DNA of 64,000 bases from CAWKCE01 sp032127035 (GTDB lineage: Bacteria > Actinomycetota > Actinomycetes > JAHEKZ01): NCBI GenBank assembly GCA_963848085.1, contig CAWKCE010000005.1:1-64000 (forward strand), read 5' to 3'. The notes under the pieces were generated by a model. It ran no database searches, had not been told where the DNA came from, and was given only the letters and a program-made list of their open reading frames with translations. Shown piece by piece: positions 24,494 through 33,145 of this stretch. Position numbers and translations under genes: made by a program. How positions within the stretch are numbered: the first letter of the stretch is position 1; each line of letters starts with the position of its first letter.

Positions 24494-25927
24494 ATGAGCA
24501 CCGCGCTTCCCCCGGAGCTCTCACCCCGCCATCCCGCCCCGGCGCCCGCCGGGCCGGGGCGTGCGGGCCGCGTGCTGGGCTGGCTCGCCAGCGGGCTCGC
24601 GGTGGTCGTGCTGGTCACGAGTGTTGCCGGATGGGGCCTGCTGGCCTACTACGACGGGAAGATCAAGCGCCTGCCCGGGATCGGCTCGCTCCTCGCCGGC
24701 GCGACCGAGGGACCGGTCAACGTCCTGGTGGTGGGGTCTGACAGCCGGGACGGCCTCACCCCTGAGCAGCGGAAGTCCCTGTCGGTCGGAGGCGTCGGCT
24801 CGGACACGGGACGCCGCTCCGACACGATGATGCTGATTCACGTCGCCGGCGACCGGAAGAGCGTCACCGTGGTCAGCCTGCCGCGCGACTCCTACGTCAC
24901 CATCCCCTCGTACACCGACGACAGCGGCAACAAGCAGCCGGCGCAGCGCAACAAGCTGAACGCCGCCTACGCACTCGGCGGGGCACCCCTGCTGATCCGG
25001 ACGGTGAACGACCTGACGGGCCTGGACATCAACAACTACGTCGAGGTGGGCTTCGCCGGCGTGGTCAACATGGTCGACTCGCTGGGCGGCGTTGACGTCT
25101 GCCTCCCGAACGCCGTCGACGACCGGCGCAGTGGACTCACCCTTCCGGAGGGCCGCTCACACGTCGACGGCGAGACGGGACTGGCCTACGTCCGGGCGCG
25201 CTACATCGACGCCACCGCGGACATCGGTCGCATGGAGCGGCAGCAGCAGTTCCTCGGCTCCATGTTCCGGCAGGCCACGAGCCTCGGAGTGCTCCTGCAG
25301 CCCACCAAGCTGAACGGGTTCCTCGATGCCGCGCTGTCGTCCATCAGCGTGGACGACCAGCTCTCGAGGGACTTCATGCTCAACCTCGCCGGCGACCTCG
25401 CCGGCATGAAGCCACGGGACCTGCGGTTCCTGACCGTTCCGCTCGCGGACCCGAACGGCTACGCCGACGGTGTCGGCTCAGTGGTCATCTGGGACCGGCG
25501 CAAGGCGCGGCTGGTGTTCGAGGCTCTTCAGGCCGACCAACCACTGGTCAAGTCGAGCGGCGGCACGAAGGTCAGCATCGCCCCCAGCCAGGTTGCCGTC
25601 ATGGTGCTCAACGGCAGCGACGTCACGGGCCTGGCCACCCGGGCCAACGACGACCTGGCGGCAGTTGGCTTCACCATGGCGCGTTCACCGGGCAACGCGG
25701 ATCGCACCGACGTCACCACCACCGTGATCCGCTACGACCCTGGCTGGGCCCAGTCGGTCAAGACGCTGCAGGCCGCCCTCCCGGACGCGCAGCTGGAGAA
25801 GGTCGAGGGCCTGGGCGCAACCTTCCAGGTGCTTGTCGGAACCGACTACCAGGTGCCGGTCGACGTGAAGGTGGCCAAGGACCCGAACATCGACTCACGC
25901 ACCGCCGCCGACAACATCTGCGGCTGA
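24494..25927 (+). CDS. second LCP wall-polymer ligase with LytR_C domain
   Basis: 477 residues from ATG 24494, preceded by AGGAGGA at a 10-nt spacing; an upstream ATG at 24452 has no ribosome site. The layout is as in the 16077 gene: short Pro-rich tail, one membrane segment (about 33-55), the LCP domain with NVLVVGSDSRDG, RRSDTMMLIHV, VVSLPRDSYVTIP and LNAAYALGG, and a LytR_C domain (VAVMVLNGSDVTGLA, about 372-455). Both proteins end in the same D-N-I-C-[GS] motif with a terminal Cys. The two LCPs flank the galactan genes, suggesting paralogous ligases for the same or a branched polymer. Confidence 0.92.
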   Translation: MSTALPPELSPRHPAPAPAGPGRAGRVLGWLASGLAVVVLVTSVAGWGLLAYYDGKIKRLPGIGSLLAGATEGPVNVLVVGSDSRDGLTPEQRKSLSVGGVGSDTGRRSDTMMLIHVAGDRKSVTVVSLPRDSYVTIPSYTDDSGNKQPAQRNKLNAAYALGGAPLLIRTVNDLTGLDINNYVEVGFAGVVNMVDSLGGVDVCLPNAVDDRRSGLTLPEGRSHVDGETGLAYVRARYIDATADIGRMERQQQFLGSMFRQATSLGVLLQPTKLNGFLDAALSSISVDDQLSRDFMLNLAGDLAGMKPRDLRFLTVPLADPNGYADGVGSVVIWDRRKARLVFEALQADQPLVKSSGGTKVSIAPSQVAVMVLNGSDVTGLATRANDDLAAVGFTMARSPGNADRTDVTTTVIRYDPGWAQSVKTLQAALPDAQLEKVEGLGATFQVLVGTDYQVPVDVKVAKDPNIDSRTAADNICG

Positions 25928-26452
25928 CCCCCCGGCGGCCGTCCCGCCACGCAGTCGCCGGATCTCGTCCCGGCGTGCCAGACGGTGCTGACGACGGATC
26001 TCGGCCTCCGCCTGGCGCTGCCGGTCCGCCTCGGTCTCGGGCACCACGCCCGGCACCCGGCGCGGCTGCCCCTCCTCGTCCACCGCAACGAACACCAAGT
26101 ACGCGGAGGCCACGTGGGTGGCCGGTCCGGCTTGGTCCCAGCGCTCCCCGGTCACCCGGACCCCCACCTCCAACGAGGTGCGTCCCGCCCAGTTCACCTG
26201 CGCATGGGCGTGCACGAGGTCACCGACGCGCACTGGGACCAGGAACACCATCTCGTCCATCGCGACCGTCACTGCCGGCCCGCCGCTGTGGCGTCCCGCG
26301 GCGGCGCCGGCCACCGAGTCGACCAGCCGCATCACCACACCCCCGTGCACAGTGCCCAGCAGGTTCACGTCCAACGGCGTCATGATCTGGCTCAGCGTGG
26401 TGCGAGCTGCCGACATGGGAACGGGGGCGGCCTCGACATCCTCCTCGGTCAC
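25895..26452 (-). CDS. hotdog-fold acyl-CoA thioesterase
   Basis: 185 residues. The hotdog helix HGGVVMRLVDSVAGAAAGRH (about 36-55) and strand VRVGDLVHAHAQVNWAGRTS match acyl-CoA hydrolases of the YciA/BACH type. The C-terminal 35 residues form a charged helix rich in Arg, Gln and Glu. It should hydrolyse acyl-CoA in the cytoplasm; chain length is unknown. It overlaps purE by 4 nt upstream. It overlaps the end of the LCP gene by 33 nt on the opposite strand, so there is no room for an independent terminator. Confidence 0.88.
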   Translation of the reverse strand: MTEEDVEAAPVPMSAARTTLSQIMTPLDVNLLGTVHGGVVMRLVDSVAGAAAGRHSGGPAVTVAMDEMVFLVPVRVGDLVHAHAQVNWAGRTSLEVGVRVTGERWDQAGPATHVASAYLVFVAVDEEGQPRRVPGVVPETEADRQRQAEAEIRRQHRLARRDEIRRLRGGTAAGGSAADVVGGGA

Positions 26453-26985
26453 GGCGCAAACCCAGTCGCCGGCCCCTGCCGGCGGCGGCGGAGTGTCTCC
26501 CCACGCTCACGCGCCTGGTCCTCGAGCTCGGCCTGGAACTGCGCCATGCGCTCCCGCAGCGCCACGTCGGCGACCGCCAGGATGCGCACCGCGAGCAGGC
26601 CGGCGTTGCGGGCGCCGCCGACGGCGACCGTCGCGACGGGGACCCCCGCGGGCATCTGCACCATCGACAGCAGCGAGTCCATGCCGTCCAGGTGCTTCAA
26701 CGGCACCGGCACCCCGATGACCGGCAGCGGGGTCACGGACGCCAGCATGCCCGGCAAGTGTGCCGCGCCCCCGGCGCCCGCGACGATCACCTGGAGACCC
26801 CTGCCGGCCGCGTCCGACCCGTACGTCAGCATGTGCCGTGGCATCCGGTGCGCGGACACCACGTCAACCTCGTAGGGCACGCCGAACTCGTCGAGGGCCT
26901 CGGCGGCGGCCGACATGACCGGCCAGTCGGAGTCACTGCCCATGACCACGCCGACCATCGGGGTTCCCTGCGTCACGTCAGTCAT
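26449..26985 (-). CDS. purE: PurE, N5-carboxyaminoimidazole ribonucleotide mutase
   Basis: 178 residues. It converts N5-CAIR to CAIR in purine synthesis. Family motifs are GVVMGSDSDWPVM (about 12-24), VVSAHRMP with the catalytic His, AGAGGAAHLPGM and VIGVPV. The C-terminal 15 residues are an extra basic tail not needed for the fold. It overlaps purK by 8 nt and the thioesterase by 4 nt, so the three are translationally coupled. The purK-purE order matches the mycobacterial arrangement. Confidence 0.96.
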   Translation of the reverse strand: MTDVTQGTPMVGVVMGSDSDWPVMSAAAEALDEFGVPYEVDVVSAHRMPRHMLTYGSDAAGRGLQVIVAGAGGAAHLPGMLASVTPLPVIGVPVPLKHLDGMDSLLSMVQMPAGVPVATVAVGGARNAGLLAVRILAVADVALRERMAQFQAELEDQARERGETLRRRRQGPATGFAP

Positions 26986-28117
26986 CGATGTCTCCCCTGA
27001 GGTAGGCGGCCGCGTGCCGGGCGCGGTCCTTCAGCTGCCCGAGATCATCTCCGACGACGGTCACGTGCCCGATCTTGCGGCCCGGTCGGACAGACTTGCC
27101 GTACATGTGCACCTTCAGCCCAGGGTCGCGCGCCATGCAGTGAAGGTACGCGGGGTAGATGTCGGGCAGGTCGCCCCCGAGCACGTTGACCATCACGGCA
27201 TGCGCCGCGGTCGCCGTCGGATCCCCGAGCGGGAGGTCGAGCACAGCCCGCAGGTGGTTCTCGAACTGGCTCGTCACCGCCCCGTCGATCGTCCAGTGGC
27301 CGGAGTTGTGCGGGCGCATCGCGAGCTCGTTGACCACGACTCCGCCGGTGGTGTCGAACAGCTCGACGGCGAGGATGCCGACGACGTCGAGCTGTTCGAC
27401 GAGGTCCAGTGCCACTCGCTGTGCTGCCACGGCGTGGTCGGCAGCGATCGCGGCCGGCGCATAGACCTCCCGGCAGACTCCGTCGACCTGAACCGTCTCG
27501 ACCACGGGGTAGGCCACCGCCTGTCCGCTCGGGCTGCGGGCGACCACGGCGGCCAGCTCGCGGGTGAAACGGACCTTCTCCTCCACCAGGAAGCCCGGCA
27601 CCTGGTCGTGCGACAGCACCCAGTCGGCCTCGTCGATGTCGTCGACCGGCCACACGCCCTTGCCGTCGTAGCCACCCCTGGTCGCCTTGAGGACCACCGG
27701 CCAGCCGCCGCCGGCATCGGCAAAGGCCGCCACCTGGCCGGCCTCAGCCACCCGGGACCACCGGGGCACCGGGACGCGGCCACTCGCCAGCCGCTCCCGC
27801 ATCAGGCCCTTGTCCTGGGCGAACAGCAGGGCGTCCGGCCCGGGCCGGACCACGGCGCCGTCGTCCACCAGCGCCGTCAGGTGCGCCGTCGGGACGTGTT
27901 CGTGGTCGAAGGTGACCACGTCGCAGCCGACCGCGAAGCGGCGGAGCGCGTCGAGGTCGCGATGGTCACCCACCTGGCAGTCGGCGACGACCTGGGCGGC
28001 GCTGTCCTGCGAGGACTCGGCGAGAACCCGCAGGTGGACGCCGAGGGCGACGGCGCTCGGCTGCATCATGCGCGCCAGCTGGCCACCGCCCACGACGCCG
28101 ACCACGGGGAAGCTCAC
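26978..28117 (-). CDS. purK: PurK, N5-carboxyaminoimidazole ribonucleotide synthase
   Basis: 379 residues. This ATP-grasp enzyme makes N5-CAIR from AIR, bicarbonate and ATP. VGVVGGGQLARMM is the N-terminal binding loop. VVLKATRGGYDGKGVW is the ATP-grasp glycine-rich loop, and VNELAMRPHNSGHWTIDGA is the metal and substrate-binding segment. The start is a leaderless GTG with TAGGGT 6 nt upstream. It is the first gene of the purK-purE-thioesterase operon. Confidence 0.96.
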   Translation of the reverse strand: MSFPVVGVVGGGQLARMMQPSAVALGVHLRVLAESSQDSAAQVVADCQVGDHRDLDALRRFAVGCDVVTFDHEHVPTAHLTALVDDGAVVRPGPDALLFAQDKGLMRERLASGRVPVPRWSRVAEAGQVAAFADAGGGWPVVLKATRGGYDGKGVWPVDDIDEADWVLSHDQVPGFLVEEKVRFTRELAAVVARSPSGQAVAYPVVETVQVDGVCREVYAPAAIAADHAVAAQRVALDLVEQLDVVGILAVELFDTTGGVVVNELAMRPHNSGHWTIDGAVTSQFENHLRAVLDLPLGDPTATAAHAVMVNVLGGDLPDIYPAYLHCMARDPGLKVHMYGKSVRPGRKIGHVTVVGDDLGQLKDRARHAAAYLRGDIDD

Positions 28118-28123
28118 CGGGAG

Positions 28124-28129
28124 ACCCTA
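28124..28129 (-). promoter_or_regulatory. -10 box of leaderless purK promoter
   Basis: TAGGGT on the minus strand ends 6 nt before GTG 28117, just past the acyl-CoA dehydrogenase stop. Confidence 0.5.
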
Positions 28130-28157
28130 CCGACGCGCGTCGCCGGGAGCCGGGCGG

Positions 28158-29321
28158 TCAGCGACCGAGCGGCAGACCGAGGGACCGAGCGATGATCATG
28201 CGCTGCACCTCGGAGGTGCCCTCGCCGATCTCCAGGATCTTGGCGTCGCGGTAGAAGCGGCCCACCGGGTAGTCGTTCATGAAGCCGTACCCGCCGAAGA
28301 CCTGGGCCGCGGTCCGCGCGTTGGCGACCGCTGCCTCCGAGGCGACGAGCTTGGCGACCGCTGCCTGCCGGGAGAACGGCAGCCCGGACACCGCCCGCCA
28401 CGCCGCGTCGTACCAGGCCAACCGGGCGACGTGCACCGCCGCCTCCATGTCGGCGATCTGGAAGGCCAGCCCCTGGTTCGCCCCGATGGGTCGACCGAAG
28501 GCCGACCGCTCGGTCGCGTAGGCGACGGACTCGTCCACACAGCCCTGGGCCAGACCGGTCGCCAGGGCCGCCAGCGCGACCCGGCCCTCGTCCAGGATCG
28601 CCAGGAACTGAGCGTGCCCCCGGCCCTGCTCTCCGACCAGGGAGTCGACGTCCACCCGGACCCCGTCCAGGGAGACCTCGTGGGTGTCTGAGCTGTTCCA
28701 GCCGACCTTCGAGTAGGGCGGTCCCACCGTGAAACCCGGGGTGCCGGTCGGGACGAGGAAGGCCGAGATCTCGGCCCGCCCGTCCTCCCGCCGGCCGGTC
28801 TCCGCAGTCACCGTCACGAAGGCGGTGATGTCGGTTCCGGAGTTGGTGATGAACGCCTTGCTGCCGTCCAGCACCCAGCCGGACTCGTCGCGACGTCCTC
28901 GGGTCCGCGGGGATGCGGTGTCGGTGCCGCCACCGGGCTCGGTCAGCCCGAAGGCACCGAGCTTCTGCCCGCTGGTCAGCTCCGGCAGCCACCGCTCCCG
29001 CTGCGCCGGCGAGCCGAAGCGGTGGATGGGCATGGCGCCCAGGCACACCGCAGCCTCGAGGGTGATCGCCACCGACGAGTCGACCCGCGCCAGCTCCTCG
29101 AGGGCAAGCCCCAGGCCGAAGAGGTCCCCGCCCATGCCACCGACATCCTCAGGGAAGGGCAGCCCGAACAGCCCCATGCGACCCATGGCACGCACCAGGT
29201 CGTACGGAAAGGCGTGGCGCTCGTACAGGTCGCCGATGACCGGCGCCACCTCGTGCCGGGCGAACTGCGCGACGGTGTCGCGCAGCGCCACGTGCTCGTC
29301 GGTGAGCGACAGGTCGACCAC
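28158..29321 (-). CDS. acyl-CoA dehydrogenase (FadE25-like)
   Basis: 387 residues, full length for the family. LGAFGLTEPGGGTD and FITNSGTD line the flavin site. GRPIGANQGLAFQIADMEA and QVFGGYGFMNDYP follow. The catalytic Glu is in EIGEGTSEVQR near the C-terminus. It oxidises acyl-CoA to enoyl-CoA and passes electrons to ETF. Position next to purK/purE parallels fadE25 (Rv3274c). The chain specificity cannot be fixed. It is divergent from the GtrA gene. Confidence 0.93.
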   Translation of the reverse strand: MVDLSLTDEHVALRDTVAQFARHEVAPVIGDLYERHAFPYDLVRAMGRMGLFGLPFPEDVGGMGGDLFGLGLALEELARVDSSVAITLEAAVCLGAMPIHRFGSPAQRERWLPELTSGQKLGAFGLTEPGGGTDTASPRTRGRRDESGWVLDGSKAFITNSGTDITAFVTVTAETGRREDGRAEISAFLVPTGTPGFTVGPPYSKVGWNSSDTHEVSLDGVRVDVDSLVGEQGRGHAQFLAILDEGRVALAALATGLAQGCVDESVAYATERSAFGRPIGANQGLAFQIADMEAAVHVARLAWYDAAWRAVSGLPFSRQAAVAKLVASEAAVANARTAAQVFGGYGFMNDYPVGRFYRDAKILEIGEGTSEVQRMIIARSLGLPLGR

Positions 29322-29341
29322 AGGGGCATCGTGTCACGCCC

Positions 29342-29347
29342 TACGCT
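29342..29347 (+). promoter_or_regulatory. -10 box of leaderless gtrA-like gene
   Basis: TACGCT ends 7 nt before ATG 29355, inside the short divergent gap with the dehydrogenase gene. Confidence 0.5.
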
Positions 29348-29354
29348 GACCGTC

Positions 29355-29825
29355 ATGTCCGCCGGGTCCTTCCTTGCCGCGCAACGAGTGCGACTACGAC
29401 GGGGCCTCGGCGAGCTGGCGCGGTTCGTCACGGTCGGGGCGGTGGCCTATGTCGTCGACGTCGGCACCTTCAACGTGTTGGTGCATGCCGGTGGCGAGGG
29501 CGTGCTGTTCGACAAGCCGTTGACCGCCAAGGCGATCGCCGTGGTCCTCGCCACGCTGGTGGCGTACTTCGGCAACCGACAGTGGACGTGGCGCCATCGC
29601 GGGCGCCGCGGGTTCTGGCGTGAGTATGGGCTGTTCTTCGGACTCAACGCCGTGGCGCTGGGCATCACGCTCGTGCCGCTGGCGCTGTCGCGATACGTCC
29701 TACACCTCGACTCAGCCCTCGCTGACAACGTCGCCGCGAACGTCATCGGCGTCGGGCTGGGTACCGCCTTCCGCTTCTGGTCCTACCGGCGATGGGTGTT
29801 CCCCAAGGTCGCCCTGCCGGCCTGA
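29355..29825 (+). CDS. GtrA-family membrane protein
   Basis: 156 residues with four predicted membrane helices. FVTVGAVAYVVDVGTFNVL begins the domain. The family motif VAYFGNRQWTWRHRG follows helix 2, and FRFWSYRRWVFP follows helix 4. GtrA proteins are linked to movement of lipid-linked sugars across the membrane and to arabinogalactan synthesis in mycobacteria (Rv3277 sits at the same place by purK). The last 114 nt overlap the 3' end of the histidine kinase gene on the other strand. Confidence 0.9.
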   Translation: MSAGSFLAAQRVRLRRGLGELARFVTVGAVAYVVDVGTFNVLVHAGGEGVLFDKPLTAKAIAVVLATLVAYFGNRQWTWRHRGRRGFWREYGLFFGLNAVALGITLVPLALSRYVLHLDSALADNVAANVIGVGLGTAFRFWSYRRWVFPKVALPA

Positions 29826-31058
29826 GGGCGCGCCGCCGACCGACCCGGTGGGCAGGAAGAGCGCGAACTTCGCAGGCGCAGCGGTGACGAGCTCCAACCG
29901 GCCGCCGGCCGACTCGGCGGTCGACCGCGCCATGGCCAGCCCGACGCCGGTGCGGCCACTGCCGCTGACCCAGCGGTCGAAGACGTGCCCAGCCAGGTCC
30001 GCAGGGACACCGGGGCCTTCGTCGGTCACCTCGAGACACAGCGCGCCTTCCAAGTGTCGCGTCCGGATCGAGGTCACACCGGACCCGTGCTGCAGGGAGT
30101 TCTCCAGCAGGCAGGCGAGGACCTGGGTCACCGCACCGGACGGCACCGGGGTCGCGAGCTCCGTCTTCGTCTGGATGACCCGGCCTCGCGCCGCAAAGGA
30201 CCGCTCCCACTCCACAGTCTGCCGCCGGACCACCTCCCCCACCGGCACCGGAGGATCCGGCAGCCCCACGGTCCTGCGGGCCATCAGGTCGTCCACCACG
30301 CCAGTGAGCCGCTCGACCTGCTCGAGTGCGGCCGTTGCCTCCTGTCGCACCGATGCGTGGTCGTCAGAGCGCAGGATCTCCTCGAGCCGCATGGACAGTG
30401 CGGTCAGCGGGCTGCGCAGCTGGTGCGAGGCGTCGACGGTGAGCTGTCGCTCGGACTCCATCAAGACGCTGATGCGGGCGGCGCTGGAGTCCAGTGCCTC
30501 GGCCAACGCGTCGACCTCCGGAACGCCGTAGCGGCCGGGGACGCGGCTCACGTCTCCACTACCGAGCCGCTCGGCCTCGGTCGCGAGCTCTGCGAGCGGC
30601 GCGGCCAGGCGTCGTGACTGCCGCACCGACAGCAGGATCGACACCACCGACAAGATCACCGCCAGTCCGACGATCGAGCCGGCAGACACCAGCTGCGCCC
30701 GCCGCACCCGCGCCGAGGCCTCGGCCACGGTCACGAAGCCGTATCCCATCACCGGTCGGGTTGCCTCGTAGCCACCGTCTCCGACGTCGACGCCGGCATG
30801 GATCGTCGTGCCGTCGGTGAAGACGAGCGTCACCTCACGGTCTGCCGGGACCAGGATCTCGAGGTCGCGCTGCTGCACCTCTCGACCGGCGTCGAGCCGA
30901 TCGTCGAGGACCAGGCTGATCCGTTCGGCCTCAGCCCCGAGCCGCTGCCGGGCCTCGGCCAGGATGCCCCGGTTGCTCGCGACACCCATCGCCACCGACA
31001 GCAGGAGGTAGCCACTCAGCACGATGACCAACGTCGACCGGACGAAGCGCCGACGCAT
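29712..31058 (-). CDS. sensor histidine kinase with extracytoplasmic domain
   Basis: 448 residues. Membrane segments are at about 8-28 and 122-145, with a periplasmic-side domain of about 95 residues between them. A HAMP domain (SRRLAAPLAELATEAERLGSGD), the H-box DASHQLRSPLTALS, and an HATPase domain with LLENSLQHG, DEGPGVP and GVGLAMAR follow. A non-conserved, Asp/Gly/Pro-rich tail of about 40 residues extends past the normal end and overlaps the GtrA gene by 114 nt. It starts 1 nt after the regulator stop, so the pair forms a coupled operon with regulator first. Confidence 0.9.
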   Translation of the reverse strand: MRRRFVRSTLVIVLSGYLLLSVAMGVASNRGILAEARQRLGAEAERISLVLDDRLDAGREVQQRDLEILVPADREVTLVFTDGTTIHAGVDVGDGGYEATRPVMGYGFVTVAEASARVRRAQLVSAGSIVGLAVILSVVSILLSVRQSRRLAAPLAELATEAERLGSGDVSRVPGRYGVPEVDALAEALDSSAARISVLMESERQLTVDASHQLRSPLTALSMRLEEILRSDDHASVRQEATAALEQVERLTGVVDDLMARRTVGLPDPPVPVGEVVRRQTVEWERSFAARGRVIQTKTELATPVPSGAVTQVLACLLENSLQHGSGVTSIRTRHLEGALCLEVTDEGPGVPADLAGHVFDRWVSGSGRTGVGLAMARSTAESAGGRLELVTAAPAKFALFLPTGSVGGAPSGRQGDLGEHPSPVGPEAEGGTQPDADDVRGDVVSEG

Positions 31059-31059
31059 A

Positions 31060-31731
31060 TCAGCTCTCCCCGAAGCGGTACCCGATGCCGCGCACCGTCA
31101 CGACGTAGCGCGGCGCTGCCACCTCGTCACCGAGCTTGCGACGCAACGAGGACACGTGCATGTCGAGCGTCTTCGTGGAACCCACCCATTCGGTCTTCCA
31201 CACCTCACGGACGAGGTCCGCCCGGTTGACGACGGCACCGCGACGCGCAACCAGCGCGTGCAGGACATCGAACTCCTTGACCGACAGCGGCACCGGTCGG
31301 CCATCGACGCTCACCTCGCGCGTCGACAGGTCCAGCTTCAGCCCACCGGTGTCCGAGGCGTCGCCTACCTCGGCGGTGCGGCGGAGAAGGGCGCGCAACC
31401 GCGCCAGCAGCTCACCCAGCCGGAACGGCTTCGGCACATAGTCATCGGCCCCGGCGTCCAGCCCGACGACAGCGTCCAGCTCCGCGGTACGTGAGGTGAG
31501 CATCAGGACCGGCACGCGGCTGCCGGAGGCGCGCAGCCGGCGGCAGACCTCCAACCCGTCGATATCGGGCAGCCCGAGGTCCAGCACGACGACGTCGGTG
31601 TCCCGGCGTGCCCGGTCCAGGGCCTCCTGCCCCGAGGTGGCGAGCTCGACCGCGTAACCCTCGCGCCGCAGCGCGCGCGCCAGCGGCTCCGCGATGGCGT
31701 CATCGTCTTCCACGAGCAGGACCCGGACCAC
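31060..31731 (-). CDS. OmpR/PhoB-family response regulator
   Basis: 223 residues from a leaderless GTG (TAGCAT 6 nt upstream). The receiver domain has LLVEDDD (5-11), phospho-acceptor D51 in VLDLGLPD, and KPFRLGELLARLRALLRR. The winged-helix domain has SVKEFDVLHALVARRGAVV and VVTVRGIGYRFGES. It is followed directly by its kinase. The two genes resemble the TcrXY/PdtaR-unrelated OmpR pairs of actinobacteria, but the regulon cannot be guessed. Confidence 0.93.
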   Translation of the reverse strand: MVRVLLVEDDDAIAEPLARALRREGYAVELATSGQEALDRARRDTDVVVLDLGLPDIDGLEVCRRLRASGSRVPVLMLTSRTAELDAVVGLDAGADDYVPKPFRLGELLARLRALLRRTAEVGDASDTGGLKLDLSTREVSVDGRPVPLSVKEFDVLHALVARRGAVVNRADLVREVWKTEWVGSTKTLDMHVSSLRRKLGDEVAAPRYVVTVRGIGYRFGES

Positions 31732-31737
31732 GCGCCG

Positions 31738-31743
31738 ATGCTA
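31738..31743 (-). promoter_or_regulatory. -10 box of leaderless two-component operon
   Basis: TAGCAT on the minus strand ends 6 nt before GTG 31731. Confidence 0.5.
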
Positions 31744-31771
31744 GGGGGCGGCCACCTGCGCCCACGCGACG

Positions 31772-32278
31772 TCAGCCGCCGGATCGGCGTCGCCGCAGGT
31801 CGTCCTCCTCGTGAAGTCGGAACACCTCACGCTGGACCAGCTCGACGTCAGGAACGGCGCGGATGACCAACTGGCCGCTCTCGGCCGCCGACTCCACCAC
31901 CAGCGTGCCGCACCCGAGCAGGCGGTCCATGACCGTGTACGCGAAGTGCACGTCGTTGACGCGGGCGAGCGGCATGTCCCGACCCTGCCGCGCCACGATG
32001 CCGCTGCGCACGATGACGCGACGATTCGTGATCACGTACTGAGTGGTGGCCCACCGGACGACTGGTCCAATGACCCACCACACGAGCAGCACCGACAGCA
32101 CGGCTCCCACGAGCCACCGGGCCGGGCCCCAGTCCGGCGGCAGGGCGGTGAGCACGTAGACGCCCACGAACACGATGCCCACCAGGGCCAGTGCCGGCAG
32201 CGTGAGCATCCGCCAGTGCGGCCGCATGTCGTACTCGACGACCTCTCCGGTGGTGAGCAGCCGGTCGGGGTATGCCAT
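31772..32278 (-). CDS. membrane protein with bacterial PH domain
   Basis: 168 residues. Two membrane helices lie at about 26-45 and 55-80. They are followed by a bacterial PH-like (bPH2) domain: TQYVITNRRVIVRSGIVARQGRDM, i.e. the 'yviTnrRvi.r.Gi' signature, then LLGCGTLVVESA. A charged C-terminal tail of Glu, Asp and Arg ends it. In M. tuberculosis a similar protein (Rv3278c) also sits next to birA. It probably acts at the inner face of the membrane; its role is unknown. Confidence 0.88.
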   Translation of the reverse strand: MAYPDRLLTTGEVVEYDMRPHWRMLTLPALALVGIVFVGVYVLTALPPDWGPARWLVGAVLSVLLVWWVIGPVVRWATTQYVITNRRVIVRSGIVARQGRDMPLARVNDVHFAYTVMDRLLGCGTLVVESAAESGQLVIRAVPDVELVQREVFRLHEEDDLRRRRSGG

Positions 32279-32320
32279 GCCGGGAATCGTCGCACGTCCC
32301 CTCCGCCGTCAGCTGCCTGC

Positions 32321-33145
32321 TCAGCGTCGAAGGTGCACGATGTCGCCGGCTCCGACGACCACCGGACCCTCGGGAGTCGCCACGACGAGGCGACCATCGC
32401 CGTCCAACCCGGTCGCCAAGCCCTGGTGCACCACCCCACCGGGCAGCTCCGCACGGACCCGGGTACCCACGGTGACTGACCACTCGAGGCAGCGTCGTCG
32501 CAGCTCGGTCCGGTCGACCAGCCACCCCCGGTATCCCTCGGCGAGGCGGTCCAGAAGGGCCGCGGTCAGATCCGTCCGGTCGACCTCGGGCGCACCCGCC
32601 AGCAGCAGCGAGGTCGACGGGTGGCCATCCGCGGGCGGCGGGGGAAGCTCGTCCCCGGTCTGGGAGACGTTGACGCCGACCCCGGCCACCAGCGCCGGTC
32701 CGTCCGGGGTCGTGACCCGCTCGGCGAGGATCCCGGCCACCTTGCCCCCGGCAAGGAGCACGTCGTTGGGCCACTTGACGCCCGGCGTCAGGCCGGTCAG
32801 TCCGCGCACCGCCTCGGCCACCGCGGTTCCGGCGACGAGTGGCAGCCACCCCCAGCCGTCGGCGTCTTCCGGGGGGCGCAGCAGGACCGACACCGCGACC
32901 GAGGCCCGGGCGGGAGCCTGCCAGGTACGGCCCAGCCGGCCCCGGCCGGCCAGCTGCTCCTCGGCGACCAGAACCGCACCCGCGTTCGCCCCGGCAGTCG
33001 CTGCGGCGCGGAGGTCGGCGTTCGTCGAACCAGTCGCGTCCACCACGGTCAGCTCGCGCCACAGCCCGCCCGGCCGAACGACCAGGTCACGCAGCCGGCC
33101 GACGTCCAGGGCCGCGCGGACGGGCGGCGAGTGGCGGTCAGCCAC
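32321..33145 (-). CDS. birA: biotin-[acetyl-CoA-carboxylase] ligase
   Basis: 274 residues from GTG 33145, overlapping the epsilon-subunit stop by 8 nt. A longer frame upstream reads through that gene and looks artificial. It biotinylates the carrier lysine of the carboxylase alpha chain (see 39489). Motifs are DATGSTNADLRAA, LAGRGRLGRTW (biotinyl-AMP loop) and VKWPNDVLLAGGKVAGIL. It lacks the N-terminal DNA-binding domain of E. coli BirA, so it is not a repressor. The location beside the carboxylase genes fits its job. Confidence 0.93.
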   Translation of the reverse strand: MADRHSPPVRAALDVGRLRDLVVRPGGLWRELTVVDATGSTNADLRAAATAGANAGAVLVAEEQLAGRGRLGRTWQAPARASVAVSVLLRPPEDADGWGWLPLVAGTAVAEAVRGLTGLTPGVKWPNDVLLAGGKVAGILAERVTTPDGPALVAGVGVNVSQTGDELPPPPADGHPSTSLLLAGAPEVDRTDLTAALLDRLAEGYRGWLVDRTELRRRCLEWSVTVGTRVRAELPGGVVHQGLATGLDGDGRLVVATPEGPVVVGAGDIVHLRR

